NCBI GenBank assembly: GCA_033852075.1 | Contig: JAWSVC010000022.1 | Span: 130,804 to 194,803 of the forward strand | Direction: 5' to 3' | Origin: QZLE01 sp033852075 | Lineage (GTDB): Bacteria; Pseudomonadota; Gammaproteobacteria; QZLD01 | Length of the DNA stretch: 64,000 bases | Part shown: positions 7,287 to 15,795 of the stretch, piece by piece | Layout: each line of letters begins with the position of its first letter | How positions within the stretch are numbered: position 1 is the stretch's first letter | The notes under the pieces: generated by a model | Database searches by the model: none | The model's input: only the letters and a program-made list of their open reading frames with translations | What the model was told of the DNA's origin: nothing | Position numbers and translations under genes: made by a program

Positions 7287-8588
7287 TTACCGTTCAAGAG
7301 TGCGGCCAATGATATACTCAGCACCTTCCCCCACAAAATCGAGTTTCACACGATGAATCCGCCCCGCCAAACTCTCAAGCCCATCCGGCACATCTACTGC
7401 GACACGAAGATAGTTATCGGTGTAACCAAAAAATCTTTTCTCATTAGAATCAAGATCTACACTATATGATTCGAACAAAACATCAAATTCTTTGCCAAGA
7501 TATTCGCGCATTGTACGCTTGCGCATCTCCTGACTTAGCTTTTCCAGTTGTTTACAACGCGCCTTTATAACATCCGGCGTAACTTTGTTATCCATCTTCG
7601 CAGCTCTGGTTCCTTCGCGCGATGAAAACGAGAAAATATGTATATGACTAAAACCAATTTCCTGGATATATTCCAGCGAGTTTTTCCAGTTTTCCTCAGT
7701 TTCCCCAGGAAAACCAACAATTATGTCGGTAGTTATTGTTAGATTAGGAATTAGATCACGCGCCCTCTGCACAATTCTACGATAAGAGTCCAGATCGCAC
7801 TTTCTGCCCATGCGCATTAACACTCCATCACTTCCACTTTGCAATGGCAAATGAAGGTGCGGCATTAATCGCTTATTTTTGAATTGCTCTAGTATCTCTT
7901 CAGACAGATCCCAAGGTTCCAGAGATGAGATTCTGATACGCGGTATCGCCGTTTCTTTCAAAATAATTTTAATCAGCTCTGCTAGAGAGCTGTTATTATC
8001 ACCACCATAGCCACCTACATGCACCCCGGTAAGAACTATCTCGTTAATATCTCCAGCATGCAGCAAATTTATTTCAGCAACAATATCTTCTGGACTTCTA
8101 CTTCTTTCATCTCCACGCGCAACAGTTACTATGCAATATGCACAGCTGTTGCGGCAACCATCCTGAATCTTTACAAACGCCCGATCTTTTCCTCGCGCAA
8201 ATAAGACCGATTCATTAGCTTCAGCTGCGTGCACCGAGCTGGTTGGAATATCGAATTTATCCTTTACTATGCTGGCAAGGTTATCTTTTTGAGTATTATC
8301 AACAACCAGATCAACGCCTAATTTTTCTGCAACATCCTCTGGACTTAGGCTTGCATAACACCCTGTCACTACAAGCTTTACTCCAGGATTATCACGATAA
8401 TATCTTCTTATAGCCCGGCGAGATTTTCTCTCTGCCTCCTGAGTAACTGCGCAACTATTAAATACAACAATATCTGCCTCTTTAAGACTATTTACAATTT
8501 CATAACCATAACCCTGCAGTTCTGCTGCACAAGTTTGTAATTCAGCCTCATTGAGCCTGCATCCCAGAGCCTTTAAGAAAATCTTCAT
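7287..8588 (-). CDS. mtaB: tRNA t6A37 methylthiotransferase (MtaB-like radical SAM enzyme)
   Basis: Enzymes of this family convert t6A to ms2t6A at position 37 of ANN-decoding tRNAs. The 433-residue protein has an N-terminal UPF0004 domain whose three cluster cysteines are Cys10, Cys46 and Cys77. The radical SAM motif CRNSCAYC has Cys145, Cys149 and Cys152, and a TRAM-like C-terminus binds tRNA. The start ALGCRLNEAE separates it from MiaB (which has KTxGCQMN), so MtaB is preferred. It is a single gene. Its TAA stop is followed directly by the tail of a dispersed element. Confidence 0.9.
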   Translation of the reverse strand: MKIFLKALGCRLNEAELQTCAAELQGYGYEIVNSLKEADIVVFNSCAVTQEAERKSRRAIRRYYRDNPGVKLVVTGCYASLSPEDVAEKLGVDLVVDNTQKDNLASIVKDKFDIPTSSVHAAEANESVLFARGKDRAFVKIQDGCRNSCAYCIVTVARGDERSRSPEDIVAEINLLHAGDINEIVLTGVHVGGYGGDNNSSLAELIKIILKETAIPRIRISSLEPWDLSEEILEQFKNKRLMPHLHLPLQSGSDGVLMRMGRKCDLDSYRRIVQRARDLIPNLTITTDIIVGFPGETEENWKNSLEYIQEIGFSHIHIFSFSSREGTRAAKMDNKVTPDVIKARCKQLEKLSQEMRKRTMREYLGKEFDVLFESYSVDLDSNEKRFFGYTDNYLRVAVDVPDGLESLAGRIHRVKLDFVGEGAEYIIGRTLER

Positions 8589-8728
8589 CTATTAACCAAT
8601 AATCTAGTGAACGTTTTATACAGCCGCATATTATGTACAACTAGCAAGTATTTCACCAATTTAATTTACATCGCCAGAAAAGTGCCATGGAATTTTTGAA
8701 GACTTCCTACGACAGCGGTACCATTTAT

Positions 8729-9217
8729 TTAATCTTTAGGAGTTAAAAACACCTTTAACTTCCCTGAATTAACTCTAATCTCACTCCATCCATTAATATC
8801 TAACTGCAATTGCACATATCCACAAGTTGGTACATTACTCAGGTGTTTATCTCCTAAAAGATTCGTTAACTCTGTGATACCAGGATTATGGCCAACCAAA
8901 ACTATCTCATCAATATCATCCTCAACCTGGTCAAGCCAATCCAATAAATCATCTGCATCAAAGGTATACAGTTTATAATCAACCTCCCATTTTATTTCTT
9001 TTCTTGCTAATACCTTAACTAATCCTTCTATGGTCTGTTGTGCACGAATTGCAGCACTGCAATATACATTTTCAAAATTACACCCAGCATCAACAATCCT
9101 TTGAGCCATCAGCTTACATGCAGCATGACCTTTGTCATTTAATGTTCTATCTATATCCCTTTGGTCTTCATTTTCCCATTCTGATTTCGCATGACGAATA
9201 AGGTGTATCGTTTTCAT
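8729..9217 (-). CDS. sixA: SixA-like histidine phosphatase
   Basis: This is a histidine-phosphatase-superfamily protein of 162 residues. The catalytic RHAKSEW motif (Arg8, His9) opens the protein, SAAIRAQQTIE (54-64) supplies the second conserved Arg, and VGHNPGI carries His110. SixA proteins dephosphorylate phosphohistidine on signalling or PTS-linked proteins; the substrate here is unknown. It is divergent from the following hydrolase-like gene, with a 66-nt gap that must hold both promoters. Confidence 0.85.
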   Translation of the reverse strand: MKTIHLIRHAKSEWENEDQRDIDRTLNDKGHAACKLMAQRIVDAGCNFENVYCSAAIRAQQTIEGLVKVLARKEIKWEVDYKLYTFDADDLLDWLDQVEDDIDEIVLVGHNPGITELTNLLGDKHLSNVPTCGYVQLQLDINGWSEIRVNSGKLKVFLTPKD

Positions 9218-9283
9218 TTTTTAATCCTTGGTAATTTCCTGTAAAATGCGCAGCTTCATACAAAGCTATAGCAGGAAAAACAA

Positions 9284-10195
9284 ATGGTTTCCAAAAATAT
9301 GATAAAAAAGATTAAATACTTACTAATCCCTGTATTTCTTGGCCTTGTATATCTATATCAAACACAAGGCGAGTTAGTATTCTTTCCAAAAAAAATGGAT
9401 TTGCCAAATAGACAGGCTTATAGCAAATATGAAATAGCTGTTTTCCGTGACAAGCAAATCCTACACGGCTGGTTTATCAATAACCCTTCAGAACAAAATC
9501 TTTCTAATACAAGCAAAAAGCTAATTGTTATATATGGTGATGGGGACCAGGAATTATCTACTCTATTGCCTGTTTCTGAAAAGCTCGGAGAAACATCTAT
9601 TCTAATGGTCAACTACCGCGGTTACGGCGAAAGCACCGGGGAACCAACGCAAAATAGCCTGATTGCTGATGCTTTGGATACTCTTGACCAAATTTGTGCC
9701 GATACCAAGATCGAGTATAAAGATGTAACCCTTTATGGCCATGGGCTTGGAACAGGCATAGCGACTGTAATAGCTCACTATCGCGATGTAGGAGCCTTAG
9801 TATTATCATCTCCGTTTGACAGCATGGTTAGTGTAATTAACAGTAAACACCCTTATTTGCCGGTTAAATTTCTTCTTAAATACCATTTTTCATCAGTTAC
9901 CATAGCACCTGGAATGGAATTGCCAACAATAGTAACTGTTGCTGATTCGGATGACCGCTACCTTCCACAACACGCACAAAAGTTATTATCACGCTGGAAA
10001 GGAGATGTTACCGAAAAACATTACCCATTTAACCGTTATACTATTTTGGATGAAGATAACTACTGGAGCGATATAAAAGATTTTATTAATGCTCCACATA
10101 CAGAAACACCAGTTAAACCAATTAAAAAGCAGGGATTCCAAAAGGAAACCAAGATCGTTTATGCATCCAAACTGGAAGATAAAGGGCAAGAATAA
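9284..10195 (+). CDS. Alpha/beta-hydrolase-fold protein lacking the nucleophile serine
   Basis: The 303-residue protein has an N-terminal membrane anchor (about 10-26) and a BEM46/ABHD13-like alpha/beta-hydrolase domain. VNYRGYGESTGEPT (109-122) is the conserved strand-turn of that family. The nucleophile elbow, usually GxSxG, reads YGHGLGTG (151-158): Gly154 (codon GGG) sits where the serine should be. The acid region DSDDRYLP (221-228) is kept, but the usual GGHND-type histidine segment reads NRYTILDEDNYW (250-261), without His. It is therefore probably a pseudoenzyme or has an altered function. AGGA lies 8 nt upstream of the ATG. Confidence 0.75.
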   Translation: MVSKNMIKKIKYLLIPVFLGLVYLYQTQGELVFFPKKMDLPNRQAYSKYEIAVFRDKQILHGWFINNPSEQNLSNTSKKLIVIYGDGDQELSTLLPVSEKLGETSILMVNYRGYGESTGEPTQNSLIADALDTLDQICADTKIEYKDVTLYGHGLGTGIATVIAHYRDVGALVLSSPFDSMVSVINSKHPYLPVKFLLKYHFSSVTIAPGMELPTIVTVADSDDRYLPQHAQKLLSRWKGDVTEKHYPFNRYTILDEDNYWSDIKDFINAPHTETPVKPIKKQGFQKETKIVYASKLEDKGQE

Positions 10196-10216
10196 TCACT
10201 TCTATTAGTTTTTTTG

Positions 10217-10303
10217 TTGGGTTACGCCTTCGGCTAACCCAACTTATAGCTATCAATCATCCCTACCCCTACCCCTACCCCTACCCCTACCCCTACCCCT
10301 CCA
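10217..10303. repeat. Hairpin repeat followed by CCCCTA tandem repeat
   Basis: 10217-10243 is a hairpin unit, GTTGGGTTA-core-TAACCCAAC. 10261-10302 consists of about seven perfect CCCCTA hexamers. The complementary strand reads TAGGGG repeats and could form a G-quadruplex. The tract lies between the hydrolase-like gene and a small ORF and is outside any credible coding frame. Confidence 0.85.
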
Positions 10304-10461
10304 CTACAATCACAACACCAACAACATATTAAGGCAAACATTCATGGCATGAATACCAACTATTTAGTTTGATGCATTGCAACAAAGAAATGTTTTTCAT
10401 ATACTTAAACCATAGAGGAAGTATTTTCTCTGTTTCTTAAACTATTTGTAAGGAGATCGTC

Positions 10462-10647
10462 ATGATGAACTACACAACAAATAGATACACAGAGCATAAC
10501 TATAAAACTGCAACAACCTTTGATGAATGTCTGGATATGAGGCCTCATCAAGCTACAACTCCAGGAGCAAAGGTTTTTACAGATATGCAAAAGGAAACCT
10601 TCATCAAAAATATCCTCAATCATATGAGGAGAACAGAGGAGAGGTAA
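10462..10647 (+). CDS. Small hypothetical protein, 61 aa
   Basis: I recognise no family. The gene looks real because AAGGAG lies about 8 nt before the ATGATG start and a strong intrinsic terminator follows 27 nt after the stop. The product is polar (MMNYTTNRYTEHNYK at the N-terminus, KNILNHMRRTEER at the C-terminus), with no membrane segment or signal peptide. It appears to be a single-gene transcription unit with its promoter in the AT-rich stretch downstream of the CCCCTA array. It might alternatively be an sRNA with a fortuitous ORF. Confidence 0.6.
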   Translation: MMNYTTNRYTEHNYKTATTFDECLDMRPHQATTPGAKVFTDMQKETFIKNILNHMRRTEER

Positions 10648-10674
10648 TATGGATATTACATCTGTTATCTAAAG

Positions 10675-10701
10675 GCCCCAGCACTAGCTGGGGCTTTTTT
10701 T
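10675..10701 (+). terminator. Intrinsic terminator
   Basis: GCCCCAGC, loop ACTA, GCTGGGGC (10675-10694), then a run of seven T. It ends the small-protein transcript. The T-run is on the plus strand, so it serves the small gene rather than the convergent rarA. Confidence 0.93.
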
Positions 10702-10707
10702 ATTTTA

Positions 10708-12009
10708 TTATTTAACCTTATTATCCAGCTCTCGTAGCTGAGAAAGCTTCTCCCCAATCTTTATCTCCAGTCCTCGCGGCACTGGATAATAATACTGGGT
10801 ATCGCGAGACAAATCTTCTGGAAAGTAATTCTCCCCCACAGCATACGCACCAGGCTCATCGTGGGCATAGCGATATTCCTTACCGTATCCCAACTCTTTC
10901 ATCAGTCTGGTTGGCGAATTGCGCAGATGGATTGGAACTTCAGAGGTAATACCTTTTTTGATATCACTAACAACCGCCTTATGCGCCATATACACAGCAT
11001 TACTTTTTGGAGCAGAAGCTAGATACAACACCGCCTGGCTTAATGCCAACTCCCCTTCCGGGCTACCTAATCGCTCATAGGCATCCCAAGCATTCAGGGT
11101 TAATTGCAGGGCTCTTGGATCTGCATTACCGATATCTTCACTGGCCATACGCACAATACGTCGTGCTAGATAGATTGGGTCACAACCACCATCCAACATC
11201 CTATGCAACCAATACAATGCAGCATCTGGAGCAGATCCTCGCACCGACTTGTGCAGAGCAGAGATCTGGTCGTAAAAATATTCCCCGCCTTTATCAAATC
11301 TACGACCACCACCGGCAATAATCTCGCTTATAGTCTCTGCCTCTATATTGCACTTACCATCCACATGCTCGGCAAAATCAGAGGCAATCTCTAAAATTGA
11401 CAATGCCCTACGCGCATCACCATCGGCCGCATCAACGATTAATTTCAATGCATCTACATCGATAGTAATTTCTCTATCTCCAAGGCCGCGCTCAGTATCT
11501 GCCAAAGCCCTTTGAATCACCGTTTCAACATCTTTTCTGGTTAAAGATTTTAAGACATAGGTTCTAAGCCGCGACAAAAGCGCATTATTTAATTCAAAGG
11601 AAGGGTTCTCGGTAGTAGCGCCAACAAAGGTAATAGTTCCATCTTCTATGAATGGCAAAAAAGCATCTTGCTGAGACTTATTAAAGCGATGCACCTCATC
11701 AATAAACAGGATAGTTTTCTTGTCATAAACCTGCTGATTCTGCTTGGCCGAATCTACAGCTGCGCGTATATCCTTAACACCAGACATAACAGCAGAAATA
11801 GAGACAAAATCGGCATCACAACAGGTAGCAATAATTCGCGCCAAAGTGGTCTTACCCGTCCCGGGAGGCCCCCACAACACCATAGAATGTACAATTCCCG
11901 CATCTAGCATATCCCGCAACGGCCTACCTTCTGCCAACAGATGTGATTGTCCGATATATTCGGTAATATCGCGAGGACGCATTCGGTCAGCAAGAGGTTT
12001 GTGTTGCAT
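10708..12009 (-). CDS. rarA: Replication-associated recombination protein A (MgsA/RarA AAA+ ATPase)
   Basis: RarA is a clamp-loader-related AAA+ ATPase acting at stalled replication forks. Walker A is GPPGTGKTTLA and Walker B is ILFIDEVHRF, both in the first 110 residues, followed by sensor 1 GATTENPSFE. The C-terminal tetramerisation region has the conserved GCDPIYLARRIVRMASEDIGNADPRAL run. I take the ATG at 12009, though a GTG one codon upstream (12012) is possible; GGGAAG of the lolA end is the ribosome site. It lies 4 nt after lolA, the conserved lolA-rarA pair. Confidence 0.95.
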   Translation of the reverse strand: MQHKPLADRMRPRDITEYIGQSHLLAEGRPLRDMLDAGIVHSMVLWGPPGTGKTTLARIIATCCDADFVSISAVMSGVKDIRAAVDSAKQNQQVYDKKTILFIDEVHRFNKSQQDAFLPFIEDGTITFVGATTENPSFELNNALLSRLRTYVLKSLTRKDVETVIQRALADTERGLGDREITIDVDALKLIVDAADGDARRALSILEIASDFAEHVDGKCNIEAETISEIIAGGGRRFDKGGEYFYDQISALHKSVRGSAPDAALYWLHRMLDGGCDPIYLARRIVRMASEDIGNADPRALQLTLNAWDAYERLGSPEGELALSQAVLYLASAPKSNAVYMAHKAVVSDIKKGITSEVPIHLRNSPTRLMKELGYGKEYRYAHDEPGAYAVGENYFPEDLSRDTQYYYPVPRGLEIKIGEKLSQLRELDNKVK

Positions 12010-12013
12010 CACT

Positions 12014-12685
12014 TTACTTCCCTATCACATCAACACCTTCAGGAGGTGTAAACACGAAGGTATCATCGGCAAGTTTGGCATCTAACTGCATATTAGAAAA
12101 TTCCATAAGAGTCATCTGCTCAAACTTATCCCGAATCTGCACAATCTCCAAAACCTCGCCCTTAAAACCAAACATAATATCTTTGTATTCGCTATTTTGA
12201 TCTTTAGGTGTCAATAGAATCCATTTTATTCCCTGAGTCTCTCCTGCTTCTGAAACAACAAAAGACTTTTCAACCGCACTAAACCCTTCGGTAAGAATAC
12301 TTGCCGGAGTTGAATCTACTGCTTCCTTTTGCTCCCTGACCGTAACCTGATCTAAATCGATATCGAAAACCCAAAGTTTCACGCCATCAGCAAGGATCAT
12401 TTGTTCATAAGGCTTGGTATAATCCCAGCGAAATTGGTTAGGGCGACGCATATACAACACCCCCTCCGTCTGCTGAGTTACCTTACCTCCAGCATCAAAA
12501 GAGGTCTGCCGAAAGTCTGCCTTGATATTTCCAACTCGCTCAAAGAATTCTTTAGCCATTTTAACTGCCTGCTCATTAGCAACCTTGTTATCAGCTTGTT
12601 GAGCATCATTAGAATTGGAGTTATCACCTGCAAATACATTTAATGACGCAAGTGTTATACAAATCAAAAATACAATCTTTTTCAT
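12014..12685 (-). CDS. lolA: Outer-membrane lipoprotein carrier protein LolA
   Basis: This is a periplasmic chaperone that ferries lipoproteins from the LolCDE transporter to LolB. The signal peptide MKKIVFLICITLASLNVFA is probably cleaved after Ala19. A polar N/D/Q-rich linker follows, and then the LolA fold: IKADFRQTSFDAGGKV, GVLYMRRPNQFRWDYTKPYEQ with the conserved Arg, and DGVKLWVFDIDLDQVTV. The length of 223 is slightly above the usual 200-210 because of the linker. It is translationally linked to rarA. Confidence 0.94.
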   Translation of the reverse strand: MKKIVFLICITLASLNVFAGDNSNSNDAQQADNKVANEQAVKMAKEFFERVGNIKADFRQTSFDAGGKVTQQTEGVLYMRRPNQFRWDYTKPYEQMILADGVKLWVFDIDLDQVTVREQKEAVDSTPASILTEGFSAVEKSFVVSEAGETQGIKWILLTPKDQNSEYKDIMFGFKGEVLEIVQIRDKFEQMTLMEFSNMQLDAKLADDTFVFTPPEGVDVIGK

Positions 12686-12717
12686 AATAGCCCTAGTTAT
12701 CTTTTTTCCGAGAATAG

Positions 12718-13494
12718 TTATCTTTTTGCTGGAAACAGGTTAAAAAAGTTCTCTGTTGTATAGGCAGCAACCTTTTCTAAAGGTTCATCCCGAAGCTGCG
12801 CAATACACTGCGCCACATAACGCACATAGGCCGGAGTATTAGGTTTGCCACGATGTGGAACCGGAGCCAGAAATGGAGAATCGGTCTCAACCAACAAACG
12901 ATGCTCAGGGATAGTTGCCGCCACCTGTTTAATATCTGCCGCAGAATTAAAGGTAACGATACCAGATATACCAATATGAAAATTCAGATCCATAACCTGC
13001 TTGGCATCATCCACATTTCCGGTAAAGCAATGCACCACACCTCCAATCTCGGCAGCATTTTCCTCCTGCATAATATTAATTGCATCATCATATGCATCGC
13101 GAATATGGATAATCAATGGCTTTTTCGCCTCACGCGCCGCAGCTATATGAGTACGAAAACGCTCGCGCTGCCATTCAAGATCACCCGAGCTTCTGAAGTA
13201 ATCCAAACCGGTCTCACCAATGGCAATCACGTTTTCATCTGCTGCACATCTAACCAGTTCTTCTTTAGTCACCTCTGGCTGATTATCATCATTCGGATGT
13301 ACACCAACCGAGGCAAAAACATTATCGAACCTTTTGGCGATATCCAATATGGTTGGGAAATCCTGCATATTAATCGATACACACTGCATATATGCAACAT
13401 CATTAGCCTTTGCCTGCTCAATATGGGCCGCAACAGTTTCAGGACTATATTCCTTATCCATAATATCCAAATGGCAATGGGAATCGACTAACAT
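12718..13494 (-). CDS. tatD: TatD-family metal-dependent hydrolase/DNase (YcfH-like)
   Basis: This is a TIM-barrel metal-dependent hydrolase. The expected ligands are His6 and His8 in DSHCHLD, Glu94 in GETGLDYF, His130 in LIIHIRDAYDDA, His155 in VVHCFTGN and Asp205 in VETDSPFLAPVPHRG. The 258-residue length is normal. Members act as 3'-5' exonucleases or D-aminoacyl-tRNA deacylases; the YcfH substrate is unsettled. Its position at the end of the mltG-tmk-holB-pilZ run matches the E. coli pabC-mltG-tmk-holB-ycfH order. It is separated from pilZ by a repeat of about 300 bp. Confidence 0.93.
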   Translation of the reverse strand: MLVDSHCHLDIMDKEYSPETVAAHIEQAKANDVAYMQCVSINMQDFPTILDIAKRFDNVFASVGVHPNDDNQPEVTKEELVRCAADENVIAIGETGLDYFRSSGDLEWQRERFRTHIAAAREAKKPLIIHIRDAYDDAINIMQEENAAEIGGVVHCFTGNVDDAKQVMDLNFHIGISGIVTFNSAADIKQVAATIPEHRLLVETDSPFLAPVPHRGKPNTPAYVRYVAQCIAQLRDEPLEKVAAYTTENFFNLFPAKR

Positions 13495-13801
13495 AAGAAC
13501 CTCAAAGTTATTTTTAAAGAACAGGAATTTTAACTTAATTAAGAATGGTTAGCGAGCGCAGACAGTTACGGAGAATATTTTCTCAAGATCGAGGCGCGAC
13601 TTGGTAAAAATATGTTGAATTTACGAGCCTATTTTTTATTCATTCGCAACAAAGATATTGAGGGAATAACCACAATTTTTAAAAGCGTCACGAGCGCAAC
13701 TTAGTCGAGGCGTAAATTATTAAAAAGATGCTGAGTGCACAAATAGTGCGTGACTCATTTTTTAATAATTTACAACAAAGAATAAGTAAGCGCAGTAGCT
13801 T
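13495..13801. repeat. Spacer holding a diverged and an intact copy of the stop-codon-associated palindromic element
   Basis: There is no gene here. The right half (13681-13803) is the best-formed copy of the dispersed element also seen at 35283-35406 and 44132-44257. The left half (about 13585-13675) looks like an older tandem copy: it keeps TCGAGGCG, TAAAAATATGTTGA, TATTTTTTA and CGCAACAAAGAT in the same order. Confidence 0.75.
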
Positions 13802-13803
13802 TT
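13681..13803 (-). repeat. Dispersed imperfect-palindrome element, copy 1 (abuts pilZ stop)
   Basis: Read on the minus strand, it starts at the pilZ TAA stop with AAAGCTACTGCGCTTACTTA and ends with a roughly complementary CTCGTGACGCTTTT. Inside are a perfect AT-rich stem (TAAATTATTAAAAA against its complement) and an apical hairpin, TGCAC/GTGCG. The whole unit is an imperfect inverted repeat of about 123 nt with no ORF. Confidence 0.8.
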
Positions 13804-14152
13804 ACATTGTGTGGGTTGGACGTTCAGAGGTAGTCGTACCTGCAAGGTAAGTTTCAATCTTCGCCCTAGCCGGCCCACCATCTTTATCGGTAAACTGAAG
13901 CCCTATACCTGCGGTTCTGTTCCCTTGAGCTCCTCTTGGCGTAATCCAAACCACCTTTCCTACCACAGGAATCTTTTCAGTCTCTTCCATTAAGGTTAAT
14001 AGGATAAACACCTCATCACCAAGATTATAACTATTATTTGTTGGTACGAATAAACCACCATTTTTAATGTATGACAGATAAGCTGCATACAGGGCATTTT
14101 TATCTTTAATAGTTAACGACAGTATCCCTTGTCTTGCTCCAGATGAACCCAT
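13802..14152 (-). CDS. pilZ: Type IV pilus-type PilZ protein
   Basis: The 116-residue protein matches the PilZ proteins encoded beside holB in gammaproteobacteria, which take part in type IV pilus assembly and usually do not bind c-di-GMP. Seen here are LSLTIKDKNALYAAYLSYIKNGGLFVPT, GDEVFILLTLMEETEKIPVVG and KVVWITPRGAQGNRTAGIGLQF. The RxxxR and D/NxSxxG motifs needed for c-di-GMP are absent. It is co-oriented 6 nt downstream of holB. The C-terminal tail ends in THTM before a TAA that coincides with the edge of a dispersed element. Confidence 0.9.
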   Translation of the reverse strand: MGSSGARQGILSLTIKDKNALYAAYLSYIKNGGLFVPTNNSYNLGDEVFILLTLMEETEKIPVVGKVVWITPRGAQGNRTAGIGLQFTDKDGGPARAKIETYLAGTTTSERPTHTM

Positions 14153-14158
14153 GCTTAG

Positions 14159-15139
14159 CTATCTCTCCAAATATATCCAACTAACAAATAAATCCTCTAA
14201 CACTAATTGTAGATTTGCTTGACGATCTATCAACCCTAGTGTTGCAGAAACTTTATCATAATAACTATATAAACCTGAAATTGATATATTTTTTGAGATA
14301 TCGGTCAGCCTTTTTGCTATATCAAAATTACTTATAGCTACAACATTGTTAACCATTTTCAGCTTTACCATATCTTGAATCCAGCTTATCAACCACCCAA
14401 GAGTTCTACGATTAAGCGTTTTACTAAGTTTTTCAGCCGCCTTGGTAGCAGAAACTTTACCGTTTCTTAACCCTTCGAACATCTCAAATTGCTGCAGTCT
14501 TTGTTCCAGACAATCACCTTGCAGATAATCCAAGGCCTCTAATGGTCCCAGATTAGCTAAACTTAGAGCCAATTCCAGGTTCTGAGAGGTTTCTGTTACT
14601 GATTGCAACCATTTTATTGCCTGATCCTTTTCAGGGGCACTAAACTCCAGTACTTGGCAACGACTTTTTATCGTTGCTGGCAGACTAGTTGTCGATTCTA
14701 CAACCAGTATTATAAGACTATTCCTGGTGGGCTCTTCAAGGGTCTTCAACAGGCTATTCGCAGCATTGCGATTCATCTTATCTGCCGGATGAATAATCCC
14801 TGCTTTATACGATGACAACTGACTGCTATAGATAAAAAAATCACAAAAATCGCGAATCTGATCTACTTTAACATTTTTACTATCGCCTTCCAGCGTTACC
14901 TCTTTAAAATCAGGATGGGTATCAGCCTTTAATAGTTTGCAGGTATGGCATTCTCCACAAGGTGCGTTTTCATCTTTTTTACCGCAAAGAACAAATGCAC
15001 TCAAAGCCTTGGCAAAATCCAGTTTGCCCAGTCCCTTTGGGCCAAGTAATAAAATCGCATGCGGCATCCTGCCTGCATTAAATGCTGCCGTAATCTGTTG
15101 CCATTGTTTCTGATTCCAAGGGTAAACCTGATGTTGCAA
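14159..15139 (-). CDS. holB: DNA polymerase III delta-prime subunit
   Basis: This is the clamp-loader subunit of the DNA polymerase III holoenzyme. It has the P-loop-like GPKGLGKL (33-40), a zinc module of Cys52, Cys61, Cys64 and Cys67 (CGECHTC), and NAANSLLKTLEEP with the SRC motif in KSRCQVLEF. The 326-residue length is typical. The start is TTG at 15139 (MQHQVYPWNQ). It follows tmk, the conserved tmk-holB order, and is 6 nt upstream of pilZ. Confidence 0.94.
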   Translation of the reverse strand: MQHQVYPWNQKQWQQITAAFNAGRMPHAILLLGPKGLGKLDFAKALSAFVLCGKKDENAPCGECHTCKLLKADTHPDFKEVTLEGDSKNVKVDQIRDFCDFFIYSSQLSSYKAGIIHPADKMNRNAANSLLKTLEEPTRNSLIILVVESTTSLPATIKSRCQVLEFSAPEKDQAIKWLQSVTETSQNLELALSLANLGPLEALDYLQGDCLEQRLQQFEMFEGLRNGKVSATKAAEKLSKTLNRRTLGWLISWIQDMVKLKMVNNVVAISNFDIAKRLTDISKNISISGLYSYYDKVSATLGLIDRQANLQLVLEDLFVSWIYLER

Positions 15140-15159
15140 AACTGTCTGCCTTTACTAAT

Positions 15160-15795
15160 TTAAATCCCTAACTGCGAAAACTTCTCGTCAAATACTGATT
15201 TTATCTGTTCTTGTACTTCTGGAATAGTCTTGGATGCATCAATCAATCTAAATCTATCAGGATCATTTTTAGCACGCTGCCTATAAATTTCTGCAACCCG
15301 CTCAAAGAAACTCATCTGTTCAATCTCGAAACGATCAAGTTCGCCTCTTTTAGAAGCCCTTTCCATACCAACCTCAACAGGAAGATCCAATAACAGCGTC
15401 ATATCTGGGCGCAACTCTCCCTGCACCCAATCTTCAATTACTGCAACTCTTTGAGGATCGATACCTCGCCCTGCCCCTTGATAGGCATACGTTGCATCAG
15501 TAAATCTATCAGATACAACCCATTTACCGTTATTTACTTCCGGCAAAATCTTCTTATCAATATGCTCTGCACGAGCAGCAAACATCAACAATAATTCTGT
15601 ATCCGCTGCCATTCCTAGATATTTTTTATTCAATAATATACCTCGAACATCTTCACCCAGTTCTGTTCCACCAGGTTCACGAGTAAATACTGATTCAATC
15701 CCGTTTTGTTTCAATAATAATTTTATATACTCAAGACATGTGGACTTTCCTGCCCCTTCTCCACCTTCTACCGTTATAAACAATCCTTTTGACAC
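15160..15795 (-). CDS. tmk: Thymidylate kinase
   Basis: Phosphorylates dTMP to dTDP. It has P-loop EGGEGAGKST (10-19), the DR motif in VSDRFTDATYAYQGAGRG, and the TREPGGTELGE substrate loop, with a normal length of 211. The GTG start at 15795 overlaps the mltG TAG stop by 1 nt (TAGTG), so translation is coupled to mltG. Confidence 0.96.
   Translation of the reverse strand: MSKGLFITVEGGEGAGKSTCLEYIKLLLKQNGIESVFTREPGGTELGEDVRGILLNKKYLGMAADTELLLMFAARAEHIDKKILPEVNNGKWVVSDRFTDATYAYQGAGRGIDPQRVAVIEDWVQGELRPDMTLLLDLPVEVGMERASKRGELDRFEIEQMSFFERVAEIYRQRAKNDPDRFRLIDASKTIPEVQEQIKSVFDEKFSQLGI

Noticed and set aside
7088..7469. Overlapping plus-strand ORFs in the 6885-7469 spacer
   Set aside because: They read through inverted repeats and into antisense mtaB, have no ribosome site, and the peptides come from palindromes (for example GCMRSQAEPGNE).
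10261..10302. CRISPR-like array at the CCCCTA tract
   Set aside because: The unit is 6 nt with no spacers; it is a simple tandem repeat.
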